Of a stretch of DNA of 64,000 nt, positions 22,241 through 32,217 are shown in pieces. Both the position numbers and the translations under genes were made by a program. The DNA is from Achromobacter xylosoxidans (GTDB taxonomy: Bacteria; Pseudomonadota; Gammaproteobacteria; Burkholderiales; Burkholderiaceae_B): NCBI RefSeq assembly GCF_014490035.1, contig NZ_CP061008.1, positions 5,518,001 to 5,582,000 on the forward strand. The letters are read 5' to 3'. The notes beneath the pieces were generated by a model, which was given only the letters and a program-made list of their open reading frames with translations, ran no database searches and was not told the DNA's origin. Each line of letters starts with the position of its first letter. The first letter of the stretch is position 1.

Positions 22241-25027
22241 ATGGCTGATATCGCTGGCGAGCGTCCCGACCCCGACGCGCTCTTGAAGACCCTGGACGAC
22301 GCCGCGCGCCAGGCGGTGCGCGGCAAGCTGCGCGTCTACTTCGGATCATCGGCCGGCGTGGGCAAGACCTACGCCATGCTGGTGGCGGCGCGCGCGCAGG
22401 CCGCCCAGGGCGCCGATGTGCTGGCCGGCATCGTCGAGACCCACGGCCGGCGCGAAACCGCCACGCTGCTGGAAGGCCTGCCCGTCCTGCCGCTCAAGGA
22501 CGTGCCGTACCGCGGCCACGTGCTGAAGGAATTCGACCTGGACGGCGCGCTGGCCCGCCATCCCGACTTGGTACTGGTGGACGAGCTGGCGCACTCGAAC
22601 GCGCCAGGTTCGCGCCATGCCAAGCGCTGGCAGGACATCCACGAACTGCTGACGGCCGGCATCGACGTCTGGACCACGCTGAACGTACAGCACCTGGACA
22701 GCCTGAACGAAGCGGTGGGCAGCATCACCGGCGTGCGCGTCTGGGAGACCGTGCCCGACGAGGTCTTCGACGCGGCCGATGAAGTCATTCTGGTGGACCT
22801 GTCGGCCGACGAGCTGCTGCGCCGACTGAAGGAAGGCAAGGTCTATCTGCCGGAACAGGCCCGCCACGCCAGCCGCAATTTCTTTCGCAAGGGCAACCTG
22901 ATCGCGCTGCGCGAGCTGGCGCTGCGCCGCACCGCCGACCACGTCGACGACGACGTCCAGGCCTATCGCCGCGACCGCGCCATCGAACCCGTGTGGCGTA
23001 CGCGCGAAGCGGTGGTCGCCTGCATCGGTCCGGACGTGGACGCCGAGTACGTCATCCGCAGCGCGCACCGCCTGAGCCAGCAGCTGGAATGCGATCTGCA
23101 CGTGGTCACCATCGACACGCCGCGCGCGGCCCCGCCGCCCCAGGCCGAACAGGAACGGATCCAGCGCAGCCTGGCCCTGGCGGATTCACTCGGCGCGCGC
23201 AGCGAAACCCTGGCCGGCGGCGACATGGTCGACGCCGTGGTGCGCTACGTGCGCCGCCACAACATCACCAAGGCCATCATCGGCCGCACCCGCGCCAGCG
23301 GCCTGCAGCGCCTGCGACTGTCGCTGTCCGCCGTGTTGACTGCGGCCATCTCGCTGGGCTGGCTATGGCGGCGCCACAGCTTTGCCGACATGCTGGCCGC
23401 GGGCTGCCCCGAAATCGACATCATCCGCCTGGGCGCGCCGCCGCTGCCGGCCGCGTCCGCGCCGGGACGCGACCCGCTCACGCTGGGCCGGCGGACGCGC
23501 CAGGCCGCCGACGAGCGCAATGCGCGGCCGCTGGCGGGCTATGCCTGGGCGCTGTGCTATTGCGCCGCCGCCACCGCGCTGTCCATGCTGGCCTTCCCGG
23601 CGCTGCACCAGACCAATATCGTCATGCTGTTCCTGCTGGCGGTGGTGGCCGTGGCGCTGCGTCACGGGCGCGGACCGGCGGCGCTGGCCTCGGTCATCAG
23701 CGTAGGGCTGTTCGATTTCTTCTTCGTGCAGCCGCTGGCGTCCTTCGCCGTATCGGACGTGCAGTACCTGCTGACGTTCGGCGTGCTGCTGTCGGTGGGC
23801 CTGCTGATCGGCCAGCTGACGGCCGGCCTGCGCTTGCAGGCGCAGGCCTCGGTCAAGCGCGAGGCCGATGCCCGCAGCCTCTACGAGTTCGCGCGCGAAC
23901 TGTCGTCCGCGCTGCTGCCCGAGCAGATCGTCACCCTGGCCAGCGCCTTCGTGCATGCCACCTTCGGCTCGCGCTGCGCGCTGTACATTCTGGGCATGGA
24001 CGACCGCCTGAAGCTGGCGTCTCCCGCGGCGGACGACATGCCGCCGCTGGAATCCGCGCTGGCCCAATGGGTCTACGACCACGGACAACCCGCCGGCGCA
24101 GGCACCTCCACCCTGTCCAACAGCGAACTGCTGTACCTGCCCCTGAAGGCGCCGATGCGCACCCGCGGCGTGCTGGCGCTGGCCGCCCCGCGCCGCAGCC
24201 TGTTCCTGAATCCCGACTCGCGCCGCCAGATCGAGGCCTACGCCACCCTGATCGCCATCGCGCTGGAACGCCTGCACTACGTGGAAGTGGCGCAGCAGGC
24301 GCTGGTCAGCATGGAATCCGAGAAGCTGCGCAACTCGCTGCTGGCGGCCGTGTCGCACGATCTGCGCACACCGCTGACCAGCCTGGTCGGCATGACGGAC
24401 ACGCTGATGCGCCAGCAGGCGACGCTGCCGCCCGACATCCACGACACCGTCCGCGCCATGCGCGACCAGGCCCAGCGCATGCACGCGCTGGTGGTCAATC
24501 TGCTGGACATGGCGCGGCTGCAGAACCGCGACACGCCGCTGCGGCTGGAATGGCAATCCATCGAGGAGCTGGTCGGCGCCTCGCTTGCCGCCATGCGCGA
24601 ACCGCTGGCCGCGCACCGCGTCACCGTGGACAGCCTGTCGCAGCTGCCGCTGGTGGAATGCGACGGCGTTCTGATCGAGCGCGTGCTGTGCAATCTGCTG
24701 GAGAACGCGGCCAAGTACACGCCTGCCGGCAGCACCCTGCGCCTGCACGCGGACGTACACGAGGGCGAACTGCGCGTGGCAGTCAGCGACAACGGGCCGG
24801 GCGTGCCGCCGGGCGCGGAGCGCCGCATCTTCGAAAAATTCACGCGCGGCGACCGCGAGTCCGCCACGCCGGGCGTCGGCCTGGGCCTGGCCGTATGCGA
24901 GGCCATCATCGCCGCGCACCATGGGAAAATCTGGGTCGAACACGCGCCGGGCCAGGAATCCGGCGCCCAGTTCGTCTTCACGCTGCCCCTGGGCGCGCCA
25001 CCCCCGATCCAATCCGAAACCCCTTGA
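22241..25027 (+). CDS. kdpD: Sensor histidine kinase KdpD
   Basis: This 928-residue sensor controls kdp expression. In order it shows a KdpD N-terminal domain with a Walker-like GSSAGVGKT (residues 35-43), a USP-like domain (about 255-380), four membrane helices (about 425-525), a GAF-like region, HisKA with the phosphorylated histidine H706 (AVSHDLRTPLTSL), and HATPase_c (ENAAKYTP, DNGPGVPPG). It lies 51 bp after kdpC, in the same operon, so Kdp transport and sensing are co-expressed. E. coli KdpD has 894 residues. Confidence 0.96.
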   Translation: MADIAGERPDPDALLKTLDDAARQAVRGKLRVYFGSSAGVGKTYAMLVAARAQAAQGADVLAGIVETHGRRETATLLEGLPVLPLKDVPYRGHVLKEFDLDGALARHPDLVLVDELAHSNAPGSRHAKRWQDIHELLTAGIDVWTTLNVQHLDSLNEAVGSITGVRVWETVPDEVFDAADEVILVDLSADELLRRLKEGKVYLPEQARHASRNFFRKGNLIALRELALRRTADHVDDDVQAYRRDRAIEPVWRTREAVVACIGPDVDAEYVIRSAHRLSQQLECDLHVVTIDTPRAAPPPQAEQERIQRSLALADSLGARSETLAGGDMVDAVVRYVRRHNITKAIIGRTRASGLQRLRLSLSAVLTAAISLGWLWRRHSFADMLAAGCPEIDIIRLGAPPLPAASAPGRDPLTLGRRTRQAADERNARPLAGYAWALCYCAAATALSMLAFPALHQTNIVMLFLLAVVAVALRHGRGPAALASVISVGLFDFFFVQPLASFAVSDVQYLLTFGVLLSVGLLIGQLTAGLRLQAQASVKREADARSLYEFARELSSALLPEQIVTLASAFVHATFGSRCALYILGMDDRLKLASPAADDMPPLESALAQWVYDHGQPAGAGTSTLSNSELLYLPLKAPMRTRGVLALAAPRRSLFLNPDSRRQIEAYATLIAIALERLHYVEVAQQALVSMESEKLRNSLLAAVSHDLRTPLTSLVGMTDTLMRQQATLPPDIHDTVRAMRDQAQRMHALVVNLLDMARLQNRDTPLRLEWQSIEELVGASLAAMREPLAAHRVTVDSLSQLPLVECDGVLIERVLCNLLENAAKYTPAGSTLRLHADVHEGELRVAVSDNGPGVPPGAERRIFEKFTRGDRESATPGVGLGLAVCEAIIAAHHGKIWVEHAPGQESGAQFVFTLPLGAPPPIQSETP

Positions 25028-25039
25028 ACGCCGCAACGC

Positions 25040-25732
25040 ATGTTCGACTACCAGCCTACCGTCCTGATCATTGAAGACGACGCCAACATCCGGCGCTTCG
25101 TGCGCCAGGCCCTGGAAAGCGAGGGCTGCGTCGTGCACGAAGCCGAAACCGTCAAACGCGGCCTGATCGAAGCCGGCACCCGGCAGCCCGACGCGGTGGT
25201 GCTGGACCTGGGCCTGCCCGACGAAGACGGCATGACCCTGATCCGCGAGCTGCGCGGCTGGACCGAGGTGCCGGTGCTGGTGCTGTCCGCGCGCAGCGCC
25301 GAAGCCGACAAAGTCGCCGCGCTGGACGCCGGCGCGGACGACTACCTGACCAAGCCTTTCGGCGTCAGCGAATTGCTGGCGCGCCTGCGCGTACTGCTGC
25401 GGCGGCACGCCAGGGGCGGCGCGGGCAATGCTTCCGAGATCAGTTTCGGCGACGTGCGCGTGGATTTCGCCAAGCGCGTGGTGGAACGCGGCGGCCAACA
25501 CGTGCACCTGACCGCGATGGAATACCGGCTGCTGGCGGCGCTGCTGGCGCATCGCGGCAAGGTCATGACGCACCGCGAACTGCTGCGCGAGGTGTGGGGA
25601 CCGTCGCACGTGGAAAGCAACCACTACCTGCGCATCTACATGGGCCACCTGCGCCAGAAGCTGGAAGCGGACCCGGCCCAGCCCGTCTACCTGCTGACCG
25701 AGATCGGCGTGGGCTATCGCTTCGCCGGCTGA
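25040..25732 (+). CDS. kdpE: Response regulator KdpE
   Basis: This 230-residue OmpR-family regulator has the phospho-acceptor D56 (AVVLDLGLPDEDG), the conserved lysine in YLTKPFG, and a C-terminal winged helix ending in YLLTEIGVGYRF. It starts 12 bp after kdpD. Members of this family bind head-to-tail direct repeats with about 11-bp spacing, which fits the repeats upstream of kdp and of the next two genes. Confidence 0.97.
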   Translation: MFDYQPTVLIIEDDANIRRFVRQALESEGCVVHEAETVKRGLIEAGTRQPDAVVLDLGLPDEDGMTLIRELRGWTEVPVLVLSARSAEADKVAALDAGADDYLTKPFGVSELLARLRVLLRRHARGGAGNASEISFGDVRVDFAKRVVERGGQHVHLTAMEYRLLAALLAHRGKVMTHRELLREVWGPSHVESNHYLRIYMGHLRQKLEADPAQPVYLLTEIGVGYRFAG

Positions 25733-25752
25733 AGCGCGAGTAGCGGGCGCGC

Positions 25753-25818
25753 ATTGACGCCGCGTTTACGCGCAGCCCGCAAGTCTTGTCTCGGCCTTTA
25801 TGCCGTTCCTCCTATTGT
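25753..25818 (+). promoter_or_regulatory. KdpE-like operator and promoter of the porin gene
   Basis: ATTGACG (25753) and GTTTACG (25764) are 11 bp apart, a third element CTTTATG starts at 25796, and TATTGT at 25813 is a -10 candidate exactly 60 bp after the first 7-mer. This is the same geometry as in front of kdp. Regulation by KdpE is inferred. Confidence 0.55.
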
Positions 25819-25848
25819 TGCGGTCCGATCCAACATTAGGAGCCCCTC

Positions 25849-26625
25849 ATGCCCCGCCGCACCTTGGCCGCGCTCGCGCTGCTGACCCTGACCGCCGCGC
25901 AAGCCGGCAACGCGCTGGCCGCCGATGCGCCCGCCGACGCAGCGCCCGCCGCTTCCGATTTCACGCTGACGGCCAACCTCACCCTGGCCAGCCAGTACCG
26001 CTACCGCGGCCTGATGCAAAGCAATAACAAGCCAGCCATCCAGGGCGGATTCGACCTGGCCCACTCCAGCGGCTTTTACCTGGGCAACTGGAACTCCAGC
26101 ATCAGCTGGCTCAACGACAGCAACAGCGAGGTGTCCGCGCCCGTCGAAATGGACTTCTACGGCGGCTACAAGGGCAATCTCGCGCAGGACGTGCCCGTCG
26201 ACCTGGGCGTCCTGCAGTACTACTACCCTGGCGACTACCCCTCCGGCTACACCAGCCCGGACACCACCGAGCTGTACGCCGGCATCGGCTACGGGCCGCT
26301 GATGTTCAAGTACTCCATTTCTCTGACCAACCTGTTCGGCTTCGCCGACAGCAAGCACAGCCAATACTTCGACCTGTCCGGCAACTTCGACACTGGCGTC
26401 TGGGGGCTGACCGTGAACGCGCACGTGGGCCGGCAACTGGTGCGCAACGTCGACAACGGCAACTACACGGACTGGAAGCTGGGGCTGACGAAGGACTTCG
26501 GCCAAGGCCTGTCGGTGTCGCTGGCCTACCTGGACACCAACGCCGACCGCGCCGTCTACACCAATACGCGCGGCCGCGACATGGGCCGCGCGACGGGCCT
26601 GCTGTCGCTGACCAAGACGTTCTGA
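25849..26625 (+). CDS. TorF-family putative porin (TIGR02001-type outer-membrane protein)
   Basis: This 258-residue protein has a signal peptide (MPRRTLAALALLTLTAAQAGNALA) and a beta-barrel-like mature part with alternating aromatic residues. The family motif LTLASQYRYRGLMQSNNKPAIQGGFDL is clear, as are YAGIGYGPLMFKYSISLTN and a C-terminal phenylalanine (LTKTF). TTAGGAG precedes the ATG. It follows kdpE directly and carries a KdpE-like operator, so it may admit cations or other solutes under potassium limitation. The solute is unknown. Confidence 0.82.
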   Translation: MPRRTLAALALLTLTAAQAGNALAADAPADAAPAASDFTLTANLTLASQYRYRGLMQSNNKPAIQGGFDLAHSSGFYLGNWNSSISWLNDSNSEVSAPVEMDFYGGYKGNLAQDVPVDLGVLQYYYPGDYPSGYTSPDTTELYAGIGYGPLMFKYSISLTNLFGFADSKHSQYFDLSGNFDTGVWGLTVNAHVGRQLVRNVDNGNYTDWKLGLTKDFGQGLSVSLAYLDTNADRAVYTNTRGRDMGRATGLLSLTKTF

Positions 26626-26637
26626 GAGCGCCCGGGC

Positions 26638-26703
26638 GTTGACGCGTTTTTTACGCGCCGCGTCCGCTTTTATCGGCAGGATTTACGGCGCGCTTCCTAT
26701 AGT
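26638..26703 (+). promoter_or_regulatory. KdpE-like operator and promoter of the ACT-like / DapA-family genes
   Basis: GTTGACG (26638) and TTTTACG (26649) are 11 bp apart, a third element ATTTACG starts at 26681, and TATAGT at 26698 is a good -10 exactly 60 bp after the first 7-mer. The spacing is identical to the elements at 17237 and 25753. Confidence 0.55.
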
Positions 26704-26770
26704 GGAACCGTCATCAACCAACCGGATCCCCGGAACGCCGCAAGCGGCGCCTCCGGCCCCGCTACCCGTC

Positions 26771-27094
26771 ATGATCCCCCGACTGCAAGCCTGCCACGCC
26801 CCCATGCCCGACTTCCTGCCCGCGCAGCCTACGCACGCCCGCAACGAACGGGTCGCGCTGACCATCAGGATAGACACGCTGGACGCGCTGAACGTGCGCC
26901 TGGCGCTGCACCGCGCGTTGGGCGAGCGCATCGGCGTCTACATGCTGTCGGTGGACCATGCCCATGCGCAAAGCGTGCTGCAACTGCAATGCGAACGCGA
27001 ACAACTGGATGCGCTGATGCACGCGGTGATGTCGGGCCTGCCCCGCGCCGAGTTCGGCCCGGTGCTTCCCGCGTACGCGATGATGGGGCAGTAA
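26771..27094 (+). CDS. Small ACT-like protein of unknown function
   Basis: I do not recognise this 107-residue protein. Residues 30-95 alternate strand and helix as in an ACT domain: RVALTIRIDTLDALNVRLAL, then ERIGVYMLSVDHAHAQSVLQLQCE and EQLDALMHAVMSG. ACT domains bind amino acids or other small ligands. I placed the start at 26771, the first ATG after the predicted -10; the frame is open back to 26639, across the operator, and no good ribosome-binding site is seen. A DapA-family gene follows 3 bp later, so the two are probably co-transcribed. Confidence 0.6.
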   Translation: MIPRLQACHAPMPDFLPAQPTHARNERVALTIRIDTLDALNVRLALHRALGERIGVYMLSVDHAHAQSVLQLQCEREQLDALMHAVMSGLPRAEFGPVLPAYAMMGQ

Positions 27095-27097
27095 GCC

Positions 27098-27997
27098 ATG
27101 GACGCGCCACGCAAGACCGCATTTGAAGGCATCTGGCTGCCCATGGTCACGCCGATGCGCGGCGGCTATGTGGACCTGGACGCCGCACAGGCGCTGGCCC
27201 GCTACTACCGCAACGCCGGCATCGCGGGCCTGGTGCTGTTCGGTTCCACGGGCGAAGGCAATCTGCTGAGCGTGCCGGAGAAGATCGACATGATAGAAGC
27301 CGTATCGAGCGACCCGCACGCGCTGCCGCTGGTGTTCGGCGCCGGCGGCGTGGACACGCGCGGCGTCGCGACCGCGATCCGGCGCCTGGACAAGTACCAG
27401 CCGGCCGGCTACCTGGTGCCGCCGCCCTACTACCTGGGCCCGTCGCAGGCCGGCATACTGTGGCACTACCGCCAGATCGCCTGGGCCACGCAGCGGCCCA
27501 TCATCCTGTACAACATCCCCAAGCGCACTGGCGTGACCATGACGGTCGAAACCATGGAGGCGCTGGCCGCGCTGCCCAACTTCAGCGCTGTCAAGGAATG
27601 CAATCCCGCGGTGCTGGCGGCGTTGAACCGGCGCGGCACGCTGACCCCGCTATGCGGCGAGGACCTGGCCCTGCTGGACCACTTCCTGGCCGGCGGCCTC
27701 GGCGCCATCCCCGCCGCCGCGCATATCTATCCCGAGCGCTATGTCGAGGTCATGCAATTGGCCCGCGACGGTCACGCGGAGGCCGCGCGCGAACTCTTTG
27801 AGCCTCTGCGCGGCCTGATCCGCCTGCTGTTTGCCGAACCCAATCCCGCGCCGATCAAGCGCGCCCTCTCGATGCAGGGCCTGATCACCGACGAGTTGCG
27901 CATGCCCATGACCAGCGCCAGCCGTGAACTCGGGCAGCGCCTGCAGCGGGCCATGAGCGTGGTGCAGGGCTCGCCTAGCCGGCTGCAGACAGCTTGA
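27098..27997 (+). CDS. Dihydrodipicolinate synthase (DapA) family protein
   Basis: This 299-residue TIM-barrel lyase/aldolase of the DHDPS/NAL family has the substrate loop LFGSTGEGN, the active-site tyrosine in [10 protein letters not shown] and the Schiff-base lysine in FSAVKECNP. These residues support an active class I aldolase. dapB lies elsewhere in the window and the location next to kdp genes is unusual, so it may be a paralogue with another 2-oxo-acid substrate rather than the lysine-pathway enzyme. Its 3' end overlaps the convergent chemotaxis gene by 23 bases. Confidence 0.85.
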   Translation: MDAPRKTAFEGIWLPMVTPMRGGYVDLDAAQALARYYRNAGIAGLVLFGSTGEGNLLSVPEKIDMIEAVSSDPHALPLVFGAGGVDTRGVATAIRRLDKYQPAGYLVPPPYYLGPSQAGILWHYRQIAWATQRPIILYNIPKRTGVTMTVETMEALAALPNFSAVKECNPAVLAALNRRGTLTPLCGEDLALLDHFLAGGLGAIPAAAHIYPERYVEVMQLARDGHAEAARELFEPLRGLIRLLFAEPNPAPIKRALSMQGLITDELRMPMTSASRELGQRLQRAMSVVQGSPSRLQTA

Positions 27998-29516
27998 AGA
28001 CGGACACCGCGTTCGCCAGCTCGCCCGCCTGATCGCGCAGGGCGCCAGCCGACGCGGCGAACTCTTCCACCAGCGCGGCGTTCTGCTGCGTCACGCCGTC
28101 CAGATGCGTCACGGCCTGGTTGATCTGTTCGATGCCCACGCTCTGCTCGGCCGAGGCCGTGGCGATCTCCCCCATCAACGGCGCACTGGTGGCGGCCGAT
28201 TCCAGCACGTTGCCCATCGTCGCGCTGGCCTGCTCGACGCGCTGGCTGCCACGTGCCACCGAATCCGCCGACGCTTCGATCAGCGTCTTGATCTCCTTGG
28301 CGGCGGTGGCCGAGCGCTGAGCCAGCGCGCGCACCTCGCCCGCCACTACGGCAAAGCCCCGGCCCTGCTCTCCGGCCCGCGCCGCTTCCACTGCGGCGTT
28401 CAGCGCCAGGATGTTGGTCTGGAACGCGATCTCGTCGATCAGCCGGATGATCTCGTCGATGCGCTGCGAGCTATGCGAAATCTCGCGCATGGCGTCGATG
28501 GCGTGCTGCGTTTCATCGCTGCCCTGCCGGGCCAGTTGCGCTGCCTGGCCGGCCAGCGCGCTGACCTCGCGCACGTGTTGCGCGCTCTGCTGCGCGGTCG
28601 CGGTGATCTGCTCCACGCTGGCGGCCGTCTGCTCCAGCGCGGCGGCCTGCTTCTCGGTGCGGTCCGACAGGTCCATGCTGCCCGCCGCGATCTGCCGCGA
28701 GGCCGCGGCAATGGATGCCGTGGAATGCACGATGCTGCGCACCGCCCCGTCCAGGCGTTGCTGCATCCGCGCCAAGGCGTCGAACAGGCGGCCGATCTCG
28801 CCGCGCTGATTGCGCGGCACGCTGCCCGACAGGTCGCCGTTGGCCACGCGCTCGCACACCGCCACCGCCTGGTCCAGCGGACCCAGGATGTGCCTGCGGA
28901 AAAAGCGCAGCGCCGCCGCCAATAGCAGCACCAGAAGGCCGAGCGTCACGCCGCCCTGGCGCCATAAGGTGGCGTGGAACGCCTGGTCGACGTCATCCAC
29001 GTACAAGCCCGTGAACAACAACCAGCCCCAATCGGCGTCATAGGCGGCGTAGCTGATCTTGGGCAGCGCCTGATCCGTTCCCGGCCGCGGGAACTGGTAG
29101 CGCGTATAGCCGCCGCCGGCCTTGCCCTGGGCATAGAGGTTTTCGAAGATCGGCTGCCCGGCGCTGTCCTTGACGGCCCGGACGTTGGTGCCTACCAGCT
29201 TGGGATCGGGGTGCACCAGCAGGTCGTAGCCGTCGCCGAAGGCGCCCACGTAGCCGTCCTCGCCATAGCGCAGCTGCGCCAGCCGGCGCGCCACATTGCG
29301 CTTGGCCTCGTCCAGGGGCATGCCCTCGCCTACGCTTTGCTTGCCGTTGCGCACGATGCTGGAGGCCAGATCGAGGACGTGGCGCAGCTCGGTCTTGCGC
29401 TCGGCCACCATCTCGGCGCGCCGCTCCCAGGCGTCCCAGGAGCCCAAAGCCAGCACGGCGGCGCCGACTGCGAACACAAACCACAGCAGTTCCCTGCGCA
29501 AGCTGGAATTCTTCAT
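27975..29516 (-). CDS. Methyl-accepting chemotaxis protein with a single Cache domain
   Basis: This 513-residue receptor has a first helix near residues 8-26 and a periplasmic sCache_2-type domain ([21 protein letters not shown], then [21 protein letters not shown]). A second helix near 200-217, a HAMP domain, and the signalling domain with the hairpin tip [31 protein letters not shown] follow. I chose the start at 29516 because GAGAGGA lies just upstream. sCache_2 receptors often sense small organic acids, but the ligand is unknown. No CheB/CheR tether pentapeptide is visible at the end. Confidence 0.93.
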   Translation of the reverse strand: MKNSSLRRELLWFVFAVGAAVLALGSWDAWERRAEMVAERKTELRHVLDLASSIVRNGKQSVGEGMPLDEAKRNVARRLAQLRYGEDGYVGAFGDGYDLLVHPDPKLVGTNVRAVKDSAGQPIFENLYAQGKAGGGYTRYQFPRPGTDQALPKISYAAYDADWGWLLFTGLYVDDVDQAFHATLWRQGGVTLGLLVLLLAAALRFFRRHILGPLDQAVAVCERVANGDLSGSVPRNQRGEIGRLFDALARMQQRLDGAVRSIVHSTASIAAASRQIAAGSMDLSDRTEKQAAALEQTAASVEQITATAQQSAQHVREVSALAGQAAQLARQGSDETQHAIDAMREISHSSQRIDEIIRLIDEIAFQTNILALNAAVEAARAGEQGRGFAVVAGEVRALAQRSATAAKEIKTLIEASADSVARGSQRVEQASATMGNVLESAATSAPLMGEIATASAEQSVGIEQINQAVTHLDGVTQQNAALVEEFAASAGALRDQAGELANAVSVFKLSAAG

Positions 29517-29659
29517 AGTCCTCTCATCCTTCTTCACCCGGCCAATGAAACCAATCAAGGCAGAATGTGACGGTTTATGTATGTGTTCCGTCAGAATAAG
29601 GGACAGCACCAGGGTTTCCACCAAGACTGCGCGGGGCGCTTGATCTAACGCAAGGCCCA

Positions 29660-29692
29660 TAAAAAAAAACGCAAGGCGCGCTTGCCTTGCGT
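29660..29692 (-). terminator. Rho-independent terminator of icd
   Basis: ACGCAAGGC at 29669-29677 pairs with GCCTTGCGT at 29684-29692. The A-run just before it on the plus strand gives a U-run on the icd transcript. Confidence 0.85.
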
Positions 29693-29728
29693 TCTTTCGT
29701 CGTGGCGGCTTTTGAGCCGCGCTGTCGA

Positions 29729-30985
<1,257 letters not shown>

Positions 30986-31188
30986 GAATGCTCCATTTGC
31001 TCCGAGTGGTTTTTCTGCACGCGCCGGCATCGGGAAGCGTCCGTTCCAGCGGGGAAGATCGCCCTCAGGAACCACGCACTGGATGGCCGATAGCAACCAA
31101 TTCTATATCGCAAAGAGGCCAGCAGGCCTGGCGGCCCGCGCGCGGCGGTAAAATAATGCATCACCAGCCCGCCTTTCAGCCCCTTCAG

Positions 31189-31614
31189 ATGTTCAATCCC
31201 TCACGCGACCAAGTCCGCGAATTCTTTATCGAAACCTGGCGCAAGCATCGCGCCTCCGAAGTGCTGACGCCGCTCGAGGCCATCGCGCTGGACTGGATCA
31301 TCGAACATCCCGAGTACCACGGCGACCTCGAAAACCCCGAGGCCATGACGGCTGAATACTCGGTGGAAAAGGGCCGCACCAATCCCTTTCTGCACCTGTC
31401 CATGCATCTGGCCATTGCAGAGCAGCTGTCCATCGACCATCCGCCGGGAATCCGGCAGGCCTACCAGCAGCTGGTGGCGCGCAGCGACGCGCACCAGGCC
31501 GCGCATGAAATCATGGAATGCCTGGGCCAGGTGGTCTGGGAAGCGCAGCGCCTGGGTACCCCGCTGGACAGCGACACCTACATCGACCTGATCCGCCAGC
31601 GCGCCAGCCGCTGA
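31189..31614 (+). CDS. DUF1841 family protein
   Basis: This 141-residue conserved beta/gammaproteobacterial protein begins MFNPSRDQVREFFIETWRKH and continues LTPLEAIALDWIIEHPEYH. It has NPFLHLSMHLAIAEQLSIDHPPG in the middle and HEIMECLGQVVWEAQRLGTP near the end, all typical of DUF1841. Histidine and glutamate residues could form a metal site, but no activity is known. I chose 31189 because family members start there; an in-frame ATG at 31156 is possible. Confidence 0.88.
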   Translation: MFNPSRDQVREFFIETWRKHRASEVLTPLEAIALDWIIEHPEYHGDLENPEAMTAEYSVEKGRTNPFLHLSMHLAIAEQLSIDHPPGIRQAYQQLVARSDAHQAAHEIMECLGQVVWEAQRLGTPLDSDTYIDLIRQRASR

Positions 31615-31640
31615 GCGCCGCCCCCGCGTCCAAAAGAAAA

Positions 31641-31796
31641 GCCCCCACGCTGCGCCTTCGGCTTGCTGCCCCCCGAGGGGGCTTTTTTTCCTTGGGACGG
31701 CCCGGCGGAAAAAGAAAAGCCCCCACGCTGCGCCTTCGGCTTGCTGCCCCCCAAGGGGGCTTTTTTTCCTTGGGACGGCCCGGCGGAAAAAGAAAA
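31641..31796. repeat. Two tandem 78-bp palindromic repeat units with terminator-like hairpins
   Basis: Units 31641-31718 and 31719-31796 are nearly identical; the one difference I see is CCCCCGAGGGGG versus CCCCCAAGGGGG. Each has GCCCCC at its left and GGGGGC plus seven Ts at its right, making a terminator-like hairpin, then a spacer with GGACGGCCCGGCGG. The A-rich left flank makes it work for both converging genes. The next unit start coincides with the cytochrome terminator at 31797. Confidence 0.85.
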
Positions 31797-31817
31797 GCCC
31801 TCGACTGAGGGCTTTCT
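31793..31817 (-). terminator. Rho-independent terminator of the cytochrome genes
   Basis: AGCCCTC at 31796-31802 pairs with GAGGGCT at 31807-31813 around a 4-base loop; the A-rich stretch before it becomes the U-run on the minus transcript. Confidence 0.8.
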
Positions 31818-31842
31818 TGTTTGCGGAACGGTTCCGGCCGGC

Positions 31843-32205
31843 TTACCTGCGCACGCCCAGGTCGCTCGGCTGCGCCGACAGCCAGGCCGCCACATTGGAG
31901 ATGTCCTGGTCGGACAGCTGGGTCGCGAACGCGCCCATGATGGGGTTCTTGCGCACGTTGGCCGTGGCCGCGCTGCCGGAGGCGCCGCGCTTGTAGGCCT
32001 TCAGGGCGTGGACCAGGTAGTCCGCGTGCTGGCCGGCCAGCGTCGGATAGGCCGGATCCACGGCCGTCTTGGCGTCGGCGCCGTGGCAGGAAGCGCAGTT
32101 GAATTTGTCGAAGACGGCCTTGCCGGCCGCCAGGTCCTGCGCCTGGGCGGCAACGCCCGTCATGGCCAGGGTCGCGCCCGCAAGGGCAAGCATGTAGCGA
32201 TTCAT
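31843..32205 (-). CDS. Small periplasmic cytochrome c (second of pair)
   Basis: This 120-residue class I cytochrome has a signal peptide (MNRYMLALAGATLAMTGVAAQA), a single haem-binding CASCH, and a distal methionine in KNPIMGAFATQLSDQDISNVAAWLSA. It resembles cytochrome c553/c5-type electron carriers that feed terminal oxidases. It follows a second cytochrome gene by 12 bp and shares its LSDQDI motif, suggesting a tandem duplication with divergence. Confidence 0.92.
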   Translation of the reverse strand: MNRYMLALAGATLAMTGVAAQAQDLAAGKAVFDKFNCASCHGADAKTAVDPAYPTLAGQHADYLVHALKAYKRGASGSAATANVRKNPIMGAFATQLSDQDISNVAAWLSAQPSDLGVRR

Positions 32206-32217
32206 GTGTTTGCCCCC

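Noticed and set aside
23363..25648. 761-residue open frame on the minus strand
   Set aside because: It is antisense to kdpD and kdpE, which carry every expected catalytic motif; composition is that of a shadow frame.
31641..31796. Possible CRISPR array
   Set aside because: There are only two direct copies with no separate spacers, and each copy is itself a terminator-like palindrome.
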